A stretch of 64,000 nt of DNA from assembly GCA_028023455.1 (NCBI GenBank), contig JAQFVV010000049.1, positions 6,728,855 through 6,792,854 on the forward strand. The letters run 5' to 3'. This document shows, piece by piece, positions 36,345 through 46,520 of the stretch. The notes under the pieces are model-generated. The model was given only the letters and a program-made list of their open reading frames with translations. It did not search any database and was not told where the DNA came from. Position 1 is the first letter of the stretch. The number at the start of each line of letters is the position of its first letter. A program made the translations under genes and the position numbers. Source of the DNA: Epiperipatus broadwayi. Lineage: Eukaryota > Onychophora > Udeonychophora > Euonychophora > Peripatidae.

Positions 36345-37357
36345 CAGGGGTGGGCAACAACTGGCCGGTGGGCCACATCCATCCCATTACGATGTTGAAT
36401 CTGGCCCACACCATAAATGCCTAAATATAGAAAATCCACACTTGACTACATTTGCTGTAAACTGCAATCTTTAGACTTATCACTCCCATGTTCATATAAC
36501 ATTAACTTTATCCTAATGCCATGGAAAATATAAAATACTAATTATAAAAATTAATTTTTTTTATCATAACTTGTGTAAATTTAATCATAACTTTTAAAAT
36601 ACCAATTTTATATTACAAAATGCAAAAATATCGGAGGAATCATATCACAAATAACATTAGTTTCTGTTTTGAATGAATACTATATATTCTATGCAGTATC
36701 AGAGTATTACTTCCTAATTATTATTCTATTGTCAATCGAATGAAGTTCTGTTGGGTTTAACTTTTACTGAAAAAATAATATTGGCATGTAAAATTTAATA
36801 AGTAAGTTTATGCTTTTTGTAATTATTACAATTTTTAATTTAATATAATTTATAGCCTATAAAATGAGCCAATAAAAAAAAAAGAAAAACTGATGCCAAA
36901 TGCTGCATTTTCAATGATAAGTGGACATTCAAACATTTATTTGCAAATATAGGTGATAAAGCTGTTTGTTTGGTTTGTAATGAAACTATTTCCATTTTTA
37001 AAAAATATAATTTAAAAAGGCATTTTTCAACAAAACATTTTTGTAAAATATTAACTTTTTTCACCAGAACAAATGAAAATTAAAGCAGAAAAATTAAAAA
37101 GTGGCTTGCATACGCAACAAAATAAAAATGTTCCAAATGGTAGTTCTTATCTATACCTATCTATAATCAATTCCTATTTTAGTCATTAAATATTGTATTT
37201 ACTCTTTTTTTAAAATACATTGATAACTTGGTAATTCAAGTAATATAATATTTTTTAGGTTCTGATTTTTTTTTGTTAAATTGTTCAATATATTCTGCCT
37301 GCATTATCATATAAAAATTTTATTTGGCCCATTAATGAAAAAAGTTGCCCAACTCTG
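36345..37357 (+). mobile_element. hAT-superfamily DNA transposon, internally deleted, with 8-bp target duplication
   Basis: The left end CAGGGGTGGGCAAC and right end GTTGCCCAACTCTG are inverted repeats of the classic animal hAT type. They are flanked by ATTTAAAC (36337-36344) and ATTTAAAT (37358-37365), an 8-bp target duplication with one mismatch, as expected for hAT. The 1,013-bp element keeps the start of a transposase with a BED-type zinc finger and lacks the catalytic domain, so it is a deletion derivative. Confidence 0.93.
36878..37083 (+). pseudogene. hAT transposase N-terminus with BED-type zinc finger (remnant)
   Basis: A plus frame without a usable start runs to TAA at 37081-37083 and reads a basic stretch, then FNDKWTFKHLF, GDKAVCLVCNETIS, and FKKYNLKRHFSTKHF. 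The CxxC followed by HxxxxH spacing is the BED finger that binds the transposon ends in hAT transposases. After it the frame ends, and no RNase H-like catalytic core or dimerisation region remains before the right end. The minus-strand open stretch over the same place (36840-37064) is its shadow. Confidence 0.8.
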
Positions 37358-37365
37358 ATTTAAAT

Positions 37366-38090
37366 TCATATCATGGAAACATCAGGAAGCTGCATTGTCA
37401 ATACATCCCATAGATCTTAAAAAATAATTGACAATATAGCTTATACTTTGTTTAATATTCTAAGAAATAATGCTTGTTGTTTAAATTTTGATTTTTATAA
37501 TTTATACTTAAATTAAAAGTCTAAACACACAAGTTTAATATGAGACCTAAATGCTTGGCCAGAGTTTCACGACGAGCCTTGTACTATAATTACATCTAAC
37601 ATGCTTGCATTATATGATTTAGCATCATTTATAAAACTATTATTTAATGATAAGCTTTAAAATTAAATATGTCATCAATTATTGAATATAATACAGAAAT
37701 AGAAAAAAAAGCCTTATTTTTTGATATCTAAGTATTCATTTGTGTTGCTATTTTGTAAAATCTAATTATTCAATGTATTTTTCTACAATGTCTTAGATCT
37801 AAGATTCAAGTTCACAATTTCTGGCAATTGAGATGATTTGAAATCAGTTTACCATTTTTAAGGTCATTCCATATTCATCAGTAAATATAATTAGATAAAT
37901 GTAAGCCTTTAAAAACATGGCTTGCCCATGAACTGACATTTATAATCAAAGATCAAAATGTAATAAAATCTTCAGTATTAGTTTTATTTGGGCAATGTTT
38001 TTATTATTTACTTTTTTTGTATCCATACATATTGTGGATAAAATACTTGTATGAGTTTTATATAATATACTTTAACTTAATATATATATA
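37366..38090. other. AT-rich sequence with no recognised feature
   Basis: No reading frame, RNA gene or clear repeat is supported. Confidence 0.3.
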
Positions 38091-38517
38091 TATAATATAA
38101 TAAGCGTAAATAGCTCTTAACAAGCTTTTCCAAATACCTCTATCCCCAGACTGGTTTCTAGCTGTTGGCTCTTGTCAGTGATGCATTAGGATATTCAGAC
38201 ATTAGATCTAAACATACCAGCTTAAGCTCAGCATTTATCTAATAGTTAACTATTAAGTAAAAAATCTGAAATTTTCAGACACCTATATATCTTTAAATCC
38301 AGCTATCTAACTTAAATAGTCATATGGGACTGAACTAAATTTAGATACACCATACTTAATAGTTAACTATTAGATAAATGCTGGAATTAAGCTGGTATTT
38401 TTATATATAATGTTGGAATTTATTCTAACATTCCACTGATGAAAGCCAACAGCTAGAAACCAGTCTAGAGATAGAGATATTCAGAAAAGCTTAAGAGCTA
38501 TTTATGCTCATTATATA
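38091..38517. repeat. Inverted pair of hammerhead-motif repeat family B
   Basis: Two head-to-head copies meet near 38305. Outer ends mirror each other (AGCTCTTAACAAGCTTTTC facing GAAAAGCTTAAGAGCT). The right copy (plus) has CTGATGA at 38436-38442, an AGC/GCT stem with loop CAACA, GAAAC at 38456-38460, CA, then GTC at 38463-38465. The left copy (minus) has CTGACAA (complement of 38172-38178), the same hairpin, GAAAC (38154-38158) and GTC (38149-38151). Inner parts share TAATAGTTAACTATTA near 38240 and 38352. The motif order matches family A, while the rest of the repeat differs. Confidence 0.8.
38436..38465 (+). ncRNA. Candidate hammerhead ribozyme core (family B)
   Basis: CTGATGA, a three-pair AGC/GCT stem with a five-base loop, GAAAC, a two-base gap and GTC occur in the right order; cleavage would fall after 38465. 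As in family A, the base of stem II is A-A, not G-C. Stem I pairing is weak (mismatches at the second position). Activity in isolation is doubtful; a dimeric or ancestral form is possible. Confidence 0.4.
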
Positions 38518-39179
38518 ACAATTTTAGTACAAGCTTATTAAATTAAGTCACATAATGTATGACTTGATTTTCTTTCAGTAAATATATATATATCAATAAA
38601 TTATATAAAGTAGTGAGCTTGTGAAATGAAATGTATCTGATTGTGTTTAAAAAAAACCACTAATTTTAATTAATTGTTTAATATTTCATAATTAACACAG
38701 TCACGAGTATATCTACTTCACAGTATTTTTGCTTGTTGGGAAATATTTTTTATAAACTTTATAACAGCCATTTTTAGTATTCTTCGTAGTGTTTTTTGTA
38801 CACCTGATCTTGAGTTAAATTAAACTATTTATTTAGCATACTTATATTAGAAATAAAGAAATAAAAAAAAAAATTTAAGATATAAAAAATATTAATAAAC
38901 AGTTTTAATATTATAAATATAAAATATTTCATGTCTATGTTCACATAATTTTGTAATGCTTAGAAAAAGTCTAATATAAAAAATAAAATGTACTTATCTG
39001 GTATGGATTCATACTTATATTTTATAAGTATATGATGTTTTTGTATATGGATATATAAAAGTTTACAAAAATTCATTTTCTATGTGGTGCCATTATTTTC
39101 AATATTTTTCCTAAATGCAGATGCCATTTACAAACAAAAACTAAAATTATAAGATGTTCTGCCATACATTTATAAGCAT
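38518..39179. other. AT-rich sequence with no recognised feature
   Basis: Featureless apart from ATATAT and A-rich runs (near 38580 and 38861-38871). Confidence 0.3.
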
Positions 39180-39247
39180 AAAATACAATATTAAATCATC
39201 CATGCACCTTATCACTGTTTCACAATGCTTTAATCACCACCCTCTTT

Positions 39248-39280
39248 GACAGTTTCGATTGCCCCAGCAATTTTCTTCAG
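39248..39280 (-). ncRNA. Hammerhead-like motif at PLE left-arm end (family C)
   Basis: On the minus strand the order is CTGAAGA (complement of 39274-39280), a five-pair ATTGC/GCAAT stem with loop TGGG, then CGAAAC, T and GTC (complement of 39248-39250). CUGANGA allows A at the seventh position, so core bases are intact. The 5' side of stem II has two extra A residues. Position at the terminal region of a PLE agrees with published PLE hammerheads. Confidence 0.55.
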
Positions 39281-39340
39281 AAATACAACATAATACAAAT
39301 ATATGAATAAACTATACATGAACATATAATTTACATACAT

Positions 39341-40999
39341 CTATATACTAAACCGAGTTCGAATATGTGTATTCAAAACACCGGCCTCTTAGGCAGAGAA
39401 GAACATACTCGGAGAATATGTGTGCCCAAACGATAGCTATAAAGTATATAACTAGCGTTACATTTCCAGGACATAGCTTCTTCTCGGCTGTTAAGTTCAA
39501 CACCACGTCCAAAGCACTTTTATTTGTGTTTAATCACGGGTGCCAGCTGTCTAGTCTAAAACGAATCGACAGCGCGCTTTGAACAGTGGCCACTAACTTA
39601 ATGCCTAAATCCACGACTAGCTCAGCTATTTGTAATCACTAATAGATTATACTTAATTAGTGATTAAAAGAATTAATAAAAGAATTTGTTAAAAAGAATT
39701 GATAAAAAGAATTGACCGACAAATATAGTTTAATTTTAAAGATAATTTATTAACTAACATTTATTTACTAAATTTAAACATTTTATAATTCTAATAAAAC
39801 ACAGGCATATTTTAAATTAACATTTCTAAATAGTTTAAACATTCCTATAGATTTAATAACAAAACACTCTAATTTAACTAATAAATATTGATATAATGAC
39901 CATGCACATATTAACTCATGTACACACATAATAATGATAATAAAGGACGACATCGCATTTGAAATTTAATCACACACATCCATAGTTCATTTATGTATGA
40001 TATAGAGTTCATATAATTAGACTCTTGAAAGATTCGTACGAATTAAAGCAATGCAATGGCTATTACAGTATAAACGAAATAAGCAAATGTTTTACCTAGG
40101 CATTTTTGAATGTTGACGTAGAATTTTGTTCTTTGGAGGCTGCTTTCGGTGAGGATATTTCCATTATAAATGCTTACCAGCTGGCTGGGATTTTTTCCTT
40201 GACGAGTTTCCTTATTTTCATGATTATTACTATTGGAGACAATTAGATACTGATGGAGATTTTCTAAGATGTTAAGCTGACATTATTTCACGGGCAGATC
40301 TGCTGTTTTCTAGGACATCTGGGCTGGAGATAAACGTGCATTCCCAAGATCTTCTCAACACTGCATTTTGTTTGTTAACTGCTCAATTAATTTCTGAACT
40401 GCACTACTCAATTACTTTTGTGAACTGCTTACTGTCCGATAAAAAAGTCTATTTATATCTGCAATGTGTTGTCGAAATATTTCCGGCAAAGATCGGTTGT
40501 CAAATTCCAATGATAATCATTTGATAAACGTGTTTTTAAAGATTTCTTAATTAGTAATAGCCATGTAAAGTGTTTTATAATAATAATTAATTAATAACCA
40601 TTGCCATGTTTTTTTAATGATAATCTAACATTTATTCTCTTATTGACACTTGCACATGTATACGCACATATATTAGTTTTAACATTATTTTTCTTGAATG
40701 AAAAGAGATTGGTATGTTTTAACCTTTTAAATTATATTTTTACGAATACTAATAAAAACTCTTTACTTCCTTTTATAACCCTTAGTTTAATATTTCTAAC
40801 GAAACACCCCTCTCCCCTTCTGATTAATTGATTGTAGCTCTTATTTCAGAAATTAACGATAGAAAACTATTTAATTCCTTTCTCGAAAACAAGCTGCAAT
40901 AAACTCAACATTTAATTTTATGTTTCTCTTTAATGAAAGATTGTTTTAATAATATAATTTTAGATAAAATTATATGTGCCTATATCAATATAGGTACAA
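39341..40999. mobile_element. Unrecognised 1.66-kb insertion in the PLE left arm, candidate 5-bp target duplication
   Basis: Comparison with the right arm shows an uninterrupted ancestral sequence, so this segment is a later insertion. TACAT flanks it on both sides (39336-39340 and 41000-41004). It is less AT-rich at its left part (39350-39620) and near 40100-40500, has a TATTTATATC promoter-like word near 40449, and an AATAAA near 40900. I see no terminal inverted repeats, no poly(A) end and no transposon protein. A solo LTR or a non-autonomous LTR element would fit the 5-bp duplication, but that is inference. Open stretches at 39367-39582 and 40336-40524 have no recognised domain. Confidence 0.6.
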
Positions 41000-41843
41000 T
41001 ACATTATATGTACATAATTCATATACATACAAATATACATATAATTATATACACACATAATTACATACACATATAACCATATGTATACAATTTATATACA
41101 TTCTATATATACATCTTATAACTATCATTTATTTATTACCTTTTAAATATTATTATATGTTATATATTTTACTATTTTTTATATTCTATATTTATCATTT
41201 AAAAACCTCCTTTTAGCATATATATTTTATTTTTATTTTTTATTTTTCTCTTATTACTCTTTTAAATATTTAACTCTAATTTAATATTTTTTATACTTTA
41301 CATTATTATTATTATTCATTTTATTAGCAATCAATATTTATAATTTATTCATTCAATTATTTATAATTTACTTTAATCTATAATATTATTATCATAAACA
41401 TATTTTTATCTATCTTTTGTTTTGTATCTTCAAAACTCAACTGCTAAATTCAAAATTTAAAAATTACAGTTATATTTTTAGTAGCTCCCTCAGTAAATTT
41501 TACATTTATATTATTACCAGCTCTCTCTCTTCCCATTTTTTATATAACTAAATCTGTCAATTTTTTATTTTATATCAAAAAAATTTTCAGGCCCAAATCT
41601 CTATTTAAAACTGGCTTAATATTATTAATAAAATAACCTCTTTTATTTTCCTATTCCTTTTATTACCTGTAAATTGTATTATCCTTGTATATTTCTTTCC
41701 AAAGTCATGCCCTGTTTATAATTTATATAAATATATTGGTGAATTTTTATCATACTTATGTTGTAATAGTTTTCTATGTATTAGATTTTTTGTTTCTCCT
41801 ACATAATTTACTTGTAAATTATTAATTTGATATTTTTACAATT

Positions 41844-41958
41844 TTTTTCTTCTTTTTTCTATGTGTCAAAGCATTGGCCAGGAAGTGAACCTGCAAACCT
41901 AGGGCAACTGCTTGTAAAGCAGCTGTGCTGACCACTTGGCCACCAATGCTTGACAAAC
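41844..41958 (-). mobile_element. tRNA-derived SINE (TAC-type) nested in the PLE, 11-bp target duplication
   Basis: TTTTTACAATT occurs at 41833-41843 and 41959-41969, flanking a T-rich run (the poly(A) of the minus-strand element) and the SINE body. On the minus strand the tRNA-like part (41950 to 41870) opens AGCATTG, closes CAATGCT with perfect pairing, has GGTGGCCAAGTGGTCAG as A box, a perfect GCTGC-type anticodon stem with loop TTTACAA (TAC), and GCAGGTTCACTTCC as B box. It is absent from the matching place in the right arm, so it inserted after the palindrome formed. Confidence 0.9.
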
Positions 41959-42724
41959 TTTTTACAATTCCTCTCATATATTCTATTTATTTCATTATTT
42001 GAATTTTTATCATAAATATTAATATACTTATTTTCTAAAATACTAATCATATTTTTTTCTTTTTTTATTAACTATTTTAACATTTAACACATTACCAATT
42101 TTTTTATTAATCTTTATTTTTTTAACTACATAATTATTTCCTGACTTTATACCTATACAATTAACTTTATTACTACTTCTTTCTTCTTTATTATTATTTA
42201 TATATTCTATCTTATTTTTTATTAATTTAATATTAACAGTTATATATTTATTTGACTAATCGTTATTTATAAAAAAAAATTAAATTAAATTTATTTGTTT
42301 AACATAATCTTCTTTATTTGCACAATAATTTACTCCTCTATGAATTCTAGAATGTATTATATTTATTTTATGCGTTTATATTTGAATGCCAGTTAGTTAT
42401 ATTATTATCTATGTTACTTTTCTTATGAATTGATGTTTTAATCCTACATTACCCTTCTTCATATGACTTCATCAATTTAATATTTAAATATATCGGTAAC
42501 TTATTCTCTTCTCTTTCTACAATAAATTCATTATTCTTGTCCATCTTATTAACATCTTTATAAATAAATCTATCTGTCATTGTGTTTTATTAAATATCAA
42601 TAAATAATAATCTCCTAATAAAGATTGGAACATTATTAATCACTAACATTAACTTTGCCATTTTTTTTTTCATTTAAAAACATCACTCAATACTCCACTT
42701 AATTCTCCTCCTATTAAAAACCTA

Positions 42725-43280
42725 ATAGGAGGAGAATTAAGTGGAGTATTGAGTAATGTTTATATGGAAGAATTGGAGAAGTTAATGTTAATGAATAATA
42801 ATGCTCCAATCTTTATTAGAAGATTATTATTTATTGATATTTAATAAAACACAATAACGGATAGATTTATATATCAAGATGTTAATAAGATGGATAATAA
42901 TAATAAATTTATTGTAGAAAGAGAAGATAATAAGTTACTGACATAATTAGATATTAAATTGATGAAGTCATATGAAGAAGGGAAATGTAGGATTGAAATA
43001 TCAATTCATAAGAAAGGTAACATAGATAATAATATAACTAATTGGCATTCAAATATAAATGTATAAATTAAATACAATACATTCTAGAATTCATAGAGCA
43101 GTAAATTATTGTTCAAGTAAAGAAGATTATGTTAAACAAATATATTTAATTAAAGAAAAAATTATAAATAATGATTATTCAAATAAATTTATAAATGATA
43201 ATATGAGATTAATAGAAAGTAAGATAGAATATATAAATAATAATAAAGAAGAAAGAAATAGTAAAAAGTTAATTATATAG
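42725..43280 (+). pseudogene. PLE reverse transcriptase, C-terminal half (right arm)
   Basis: From 42725 a frame reads GGELSGVLSNVYMEELE, the PLE motif B region (G.xLSPVLANIYME in relatives), then a FIDI at the position of the YVDD box, ending at a stop (42842-42844). A shifted frame continues with the KFIVERED..LLTxLDIKL block and the IEISIHKKG...NWHSNIN block typical of PLE palm/thumb, and 43059-43280 gives SRIHRAVNYCSSKEDYVKQ, the start of the RT-GIY-YIG linker. Stops and one or two frameshifts make it inactive; the motif C aspartates are not both kept. The mirror image lies in the left arm. Confidence 0.8.
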
Positions 43281-43444
43281 ATATAAAGACAGGAAATAAT
43301 TCTGTAATTAAAAATTTAAATAAAGTTATAGATAAGATTAATAAAAAATTGGTAATGTATTAAATGTTGAAGTCATTAATAAAAAAAAATATATGATTAG
43401 TAATTTACAAATAAGTATATTAGTATTTATGATAAAATTCAGAT

Positions 43445-43747
43445 AATGAAGGAAATAGAATATATGAGATTAATTGTAAAAAATGTCAAATTAATAATCT
43501 AATAGCAAATTATATAGAAAAACAAAAAAAATCAATATATAGAAGACTATTACAACATAAGTATAGTAAAAATTCACTGATATATTTACATAAATTAGAA
43601 GCAGGGCATGAGTTTGGAGAGGAATGTATAATGATGATACAATTTGCAAATAATAAAAGGAATAGAAAAATAAAAGGGGCTATTTATATTAATAATATTA
43701 AACCAGTTTTAAATACAGATTTGGGCCTGAAAAATTTTTTGTTATAA
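43445..43747 (+). pseudogene. PLE GIY-YIG endonuclease domain (right arm)
   Basis: An open frame without a start codon runs 100 codons to TAA at 43745-43747. It reads RIYEINCKKC (the GIY strand with the PLE Cys pair), NYIEKQ (YIG position, Gly replaced by Glu), SIYRRLLQHK (the Arg of the active site and the His following), SLIYLHKLEAGHEF and NTDLGL. This order is the GIY-YIG nuclease of Penelope-like elements, which nicks target DNA. The unusual lack of stops compared with the RT part suggests moderate age. It was missed by start-based gene finding because it lies downstream of a break. Confidence 0.85.
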
Positions 43748-44537
43748 AATAAAAAATCGACAAATTTAGTTATATAGAAAAATAGAAAGAGGGAGTTGCT
43801 AATGATATAAATGTAGAATTTAAAGAAGGAGCTACTAAAAATATAACTATAATAATCAATAAAGCAAGTCATATATAGTGTGACATTGCTTTTATGCGCT
43901 TGTATTTACAAATATATAATATAGAGAGTGCACTTATCAATTAAGAGCTTGTTTGAACTTATTTATGCTCTCTATTTTAAAAATATAACTGTAATTTTTA
44001 AAATTTGAATTTACCAGTTAAGTTTTGAAGATATAAAACAAAAGGTAGGTAAAATATATATTTAAGATAATAATATTGTAGATTAAAGTAAATGATAAAT
44101 AATTGAATGAATAAATTATAAATAATGATTGTTAATAAAATGAATAATATTAATGTAAAGTATAAAAAATATTAAATTAGGTTAAATATTTAAAAGAGTA
44201 ATAAGAGTAAAATAAAAATAGATTATATATGCTAAAAGGTTTTTAAATGATAAATATAGAATGTAAAAAGAGTAAAATATATAATATATAATAATATTTT
44301 AAAGATAATAAATAAATGATGATTATAAGATGTATATATAGAATGCATATAATTTATATACTTATGGTTATATATGTAAGTAATTATATAGTAATAATAG
44401 AAAGTCAGATGTCACATGACTTACATATATATGTGTATATAATTATATGTGTATGTATATGAATTATGTACATATAATGTATATAAATTATACGTTCATG
44501 TATATTTATATTCATATATTTGTATTATATTGTAGTT

Positions 44538-44566
44538 CTGAAGAAGATTTTTGGGGCAATTGAAAC
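44538..44566 (+). ncRNA. Hammerhead-like motif at PLE right-arm end (family C)
   Basis: CTGAAGA at 44538-44544 is followed by a degenerate hairpin (ATTTTTGGGGCAAT) and GAAAC at 44562-44566, then TATA in place of TGTC. It is the mirror counterpart of the motif at 39.25 kb, more decayed at the expected cleavage site. Confidence 0.5.
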
Positions 44567-44949
44567 TATAAAAGAGAGTGGTAAATAAAGCATTGTGAAC
44601 AGTGATAAGGCGCTTGGATAATTAAATATTATATTATATATATTTGGCAATGCAATAAATAAGATTAGTCATTTATAAATATACTATTTTAGAAAAAATG
44701 GGCCTCATAGCAAACTGAAGTAATTGTTCAACATTAAGCACATTTTATGCCATCAGAAGTTAGATGCAGCAAAAAACGTGCTTATTTATTTATTTTATAT
44801 TTAGTTTAAAATAACTTTATTTTAATAACAATAAAGATTAATATATAAGTAGATTCTATAAAAATGTCATTCTTTTTATATCAGTAAATCATAACAATAA
44901 CAACAAAAGCAAAGCCAAAATAAAGTTGCCATAGCTTTGAACATTTCAA

Positions 44950-45165
44950 AAAGTTGGTTAGAGCATTACCTTAAAATTCAAAACTCAAGAATCCAAGGAC
45001 CCAGGTTCAAATCCCATGCTAGTACTGTCACTGGTCAGGTCAGCAACACCTGAAGAAGAGGGGAGACTAATACCTCTCAAAACATTGTGCATATACTAAG
45101 CTGTTTGATTTGCTATTACTAACAGTTGAATGTATTTGGAATATTTAAATAAAGTTACATTTAGC
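44950..45165 (+). mobile_element. Composite SINE-like element: tRNA-like promoter plus hammerhead-like tail
   Basis: AGTTGGTTAGAGCATT (from 44952) is a good A-box-like region and GGTTCAAATCC (45004-45014) an excellent B box, at a spacing normal for a tRNA-type Pol III promoter. Forty bases later comes CTGAAGA at 45050-45056, a stem GAGG...CCTC, and CAAAAC at 45078-45083 (GAAAC with one change), then ATTGTGCATATACTAAG and a 3' part ending near AATAAAGTTACATTT. The layout recalls Schistosoma SINE-like elements that join a Pol III promoter to a hammerhead, and the tail is PLE-like. Confidence 0.6.
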
Positions 45166-45430
45166 ATTTGTTTGTATAGATGTAGATAGACAGACCCAAA
45201 AATTGATAGACAAATAGATGAATATACAGATAGATAAAATATGCAAGTATGTAGACTGATAGATAGACTGACTGATAAATACATAAATGTATGGCTAGAT
45301 CGTACAGGTAGATATCTAATTAGCTAGTTATGTGGATGAATAGATAGATCGATATAGACAAATAGATGAATAAAATATTGATAGATAGACAGGCATACAT
45401 ATATATGGATAGATAAATAGATAGGTATTT
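45166..45430. repeat. (GATA)/(GACA)-like degenerate microsatellite
   Basis: Many GATA, GACA and TAGA words (for example AGATAGACAGA, GATAGATAGAC, TAGATAGATCGATA) run through this stretch with interruptions. It starts right behind the composite SINE-like element, which may have seeded it. The minus-strand open stretch at 45096-45284 is only this repeat. Confidence 0.8.
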
Positions 45431-46364
45431 GGATAGAATGAAATTATTTTATAAATACAAATTTTTAGCAATGTTTTATTTCCAACAATCATATAAATAA
45501 TTCTTAATAATTTTTATTACATTACAAATTAATGAATTTCATTTAACTCGAGTTATACATTTTAAGTTTATTAACGTTTAAATATATTTAGTTTAAATAT
45601 ATTTTTCGTAGAAAAATGTATGAAAGAAAAAAATAACAGATTTCATACATATATATTAAATTCATAATCATAATAATATTTTAATAATAACCAATTAATA
45701 ATTGATTGAACTAAAACAATTATATGTTTTGCTTTCTTAATCTGTAACTCTCAGTTCTAAATCTTTAGTTACTAACATAATGACTATTCTTAGTGTGGGC
45801 TTGGAAGATAAATGATAAAATGTGTATAGATATAAAATATTGAATCAATTATATCCAAATTTTTCAATTATCTTATAAAAAGTACAAAATGGAAAAAAAA
45901 ATATTAATTTTATCTTTTCTTTCGGCGATAAATTTTGTCAAATCAGTTTTTTAATGAAAATGTTTTGTTTTACATTAAACATTAAGACATTGTCCAATTA
46001 AAAATTAATTCTAAAAACTTAATAAAATCAATAAGTACTATTGGCATAAAATAATCCTGTAATATAATACATAATTCCGCTCACGTTTGAGATGTTTAAA
46101 AAAATAATAACATGATGCATAGAGACATTATTTTTCATTTATATGATTATTTTTACATTTCTTTACAAAAAGAGGAAGAAGATTGTGTGTAATAATTAAA
46201 TATTAGCGTAAGTAAACACATGCTTATTAAATTTTAATATTCATACAATTAATATATTTTTAACATTCGCGTGTTCAAGCTATAAATTTATTTATTTATT
46301 TTTATGTTGACTAAAGAATAAAGTAGTATTAATCAAATTATGATTAAAACCACTAAAACATCAC
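45431..46364. other. AT-rich sequence with no recognised feature
   Basis: No gene, RNA or repeat is supported. Confidence 0.3.
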
Positions 46365-46520
46365 ATCCTATGATTCAAGGTTCGTCACTGGGGAATGCCT
46401 CAAACTAGAAACTATTCTGGGATATTGGATGAGTAGGTATAGGGATTTTATGCACAAATCTTTTTACATCCATTGATCACTAAGGCTTGCACTGAGTGAG
46501 ACAACTGTATAGAGAATTTA
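46365..46520 (+). repeat. Hammerhead-motif repeat family A, decayed solitary copy
   Basis: Shared segments in order: GATTCAAGGTTCGTCACTG, CTAGAAACTATTCTGG, GATATTGGATGAGTAGG, GGGATTTTATGCACAA, ACATCCATTGATCA, GGCTTGCACTGAGTGA. The first core box reads CTGGGGA and GTC reads TTC, so the motif is dead, though GAAAC (46408-46412) is kept. This copy is not part of an inverted pair. Confidence 0.8.

Larger units (their letters stand above)
39180..44640. mobile_element. Penelope-like element, large inverted pair (palindrome)
   Basis: Two copies of a PLE 3' part are joined head to head at a short loop (42716-42723): CTCCTCCTATT faces AATAGGAGGAG. The right arm (42724-44640, plus) and left arm (42715 down to 39180, minus) share sequence to their outer ends, where GCATTGTGAA and CAGTGATAAGG and complements occur. 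Both arms start at the same point inside the RT (motif B) and run through the thumb, GIY-YIG domain, 3' UTR and a hammerhead-like motif. The left arm has two later insertions (39341-40999 and a SINE at 41844-41958). PLEs often insert as 5'-truncated inverted copies. Confidence 0.85.

Noticed and set aside
36840-37064. Minus-strand 74-codon frame in the hAT element
   Set aside because: The plus strand of the same place encodes a recognisable BED-type finger; the minus frame is its shadow.
45096-45284. Minus-strand 62-codon Ser/Tyr/Leu-rich frame
   Set aside because: It is the (GATA)/(GACA) satellite read in antisense.
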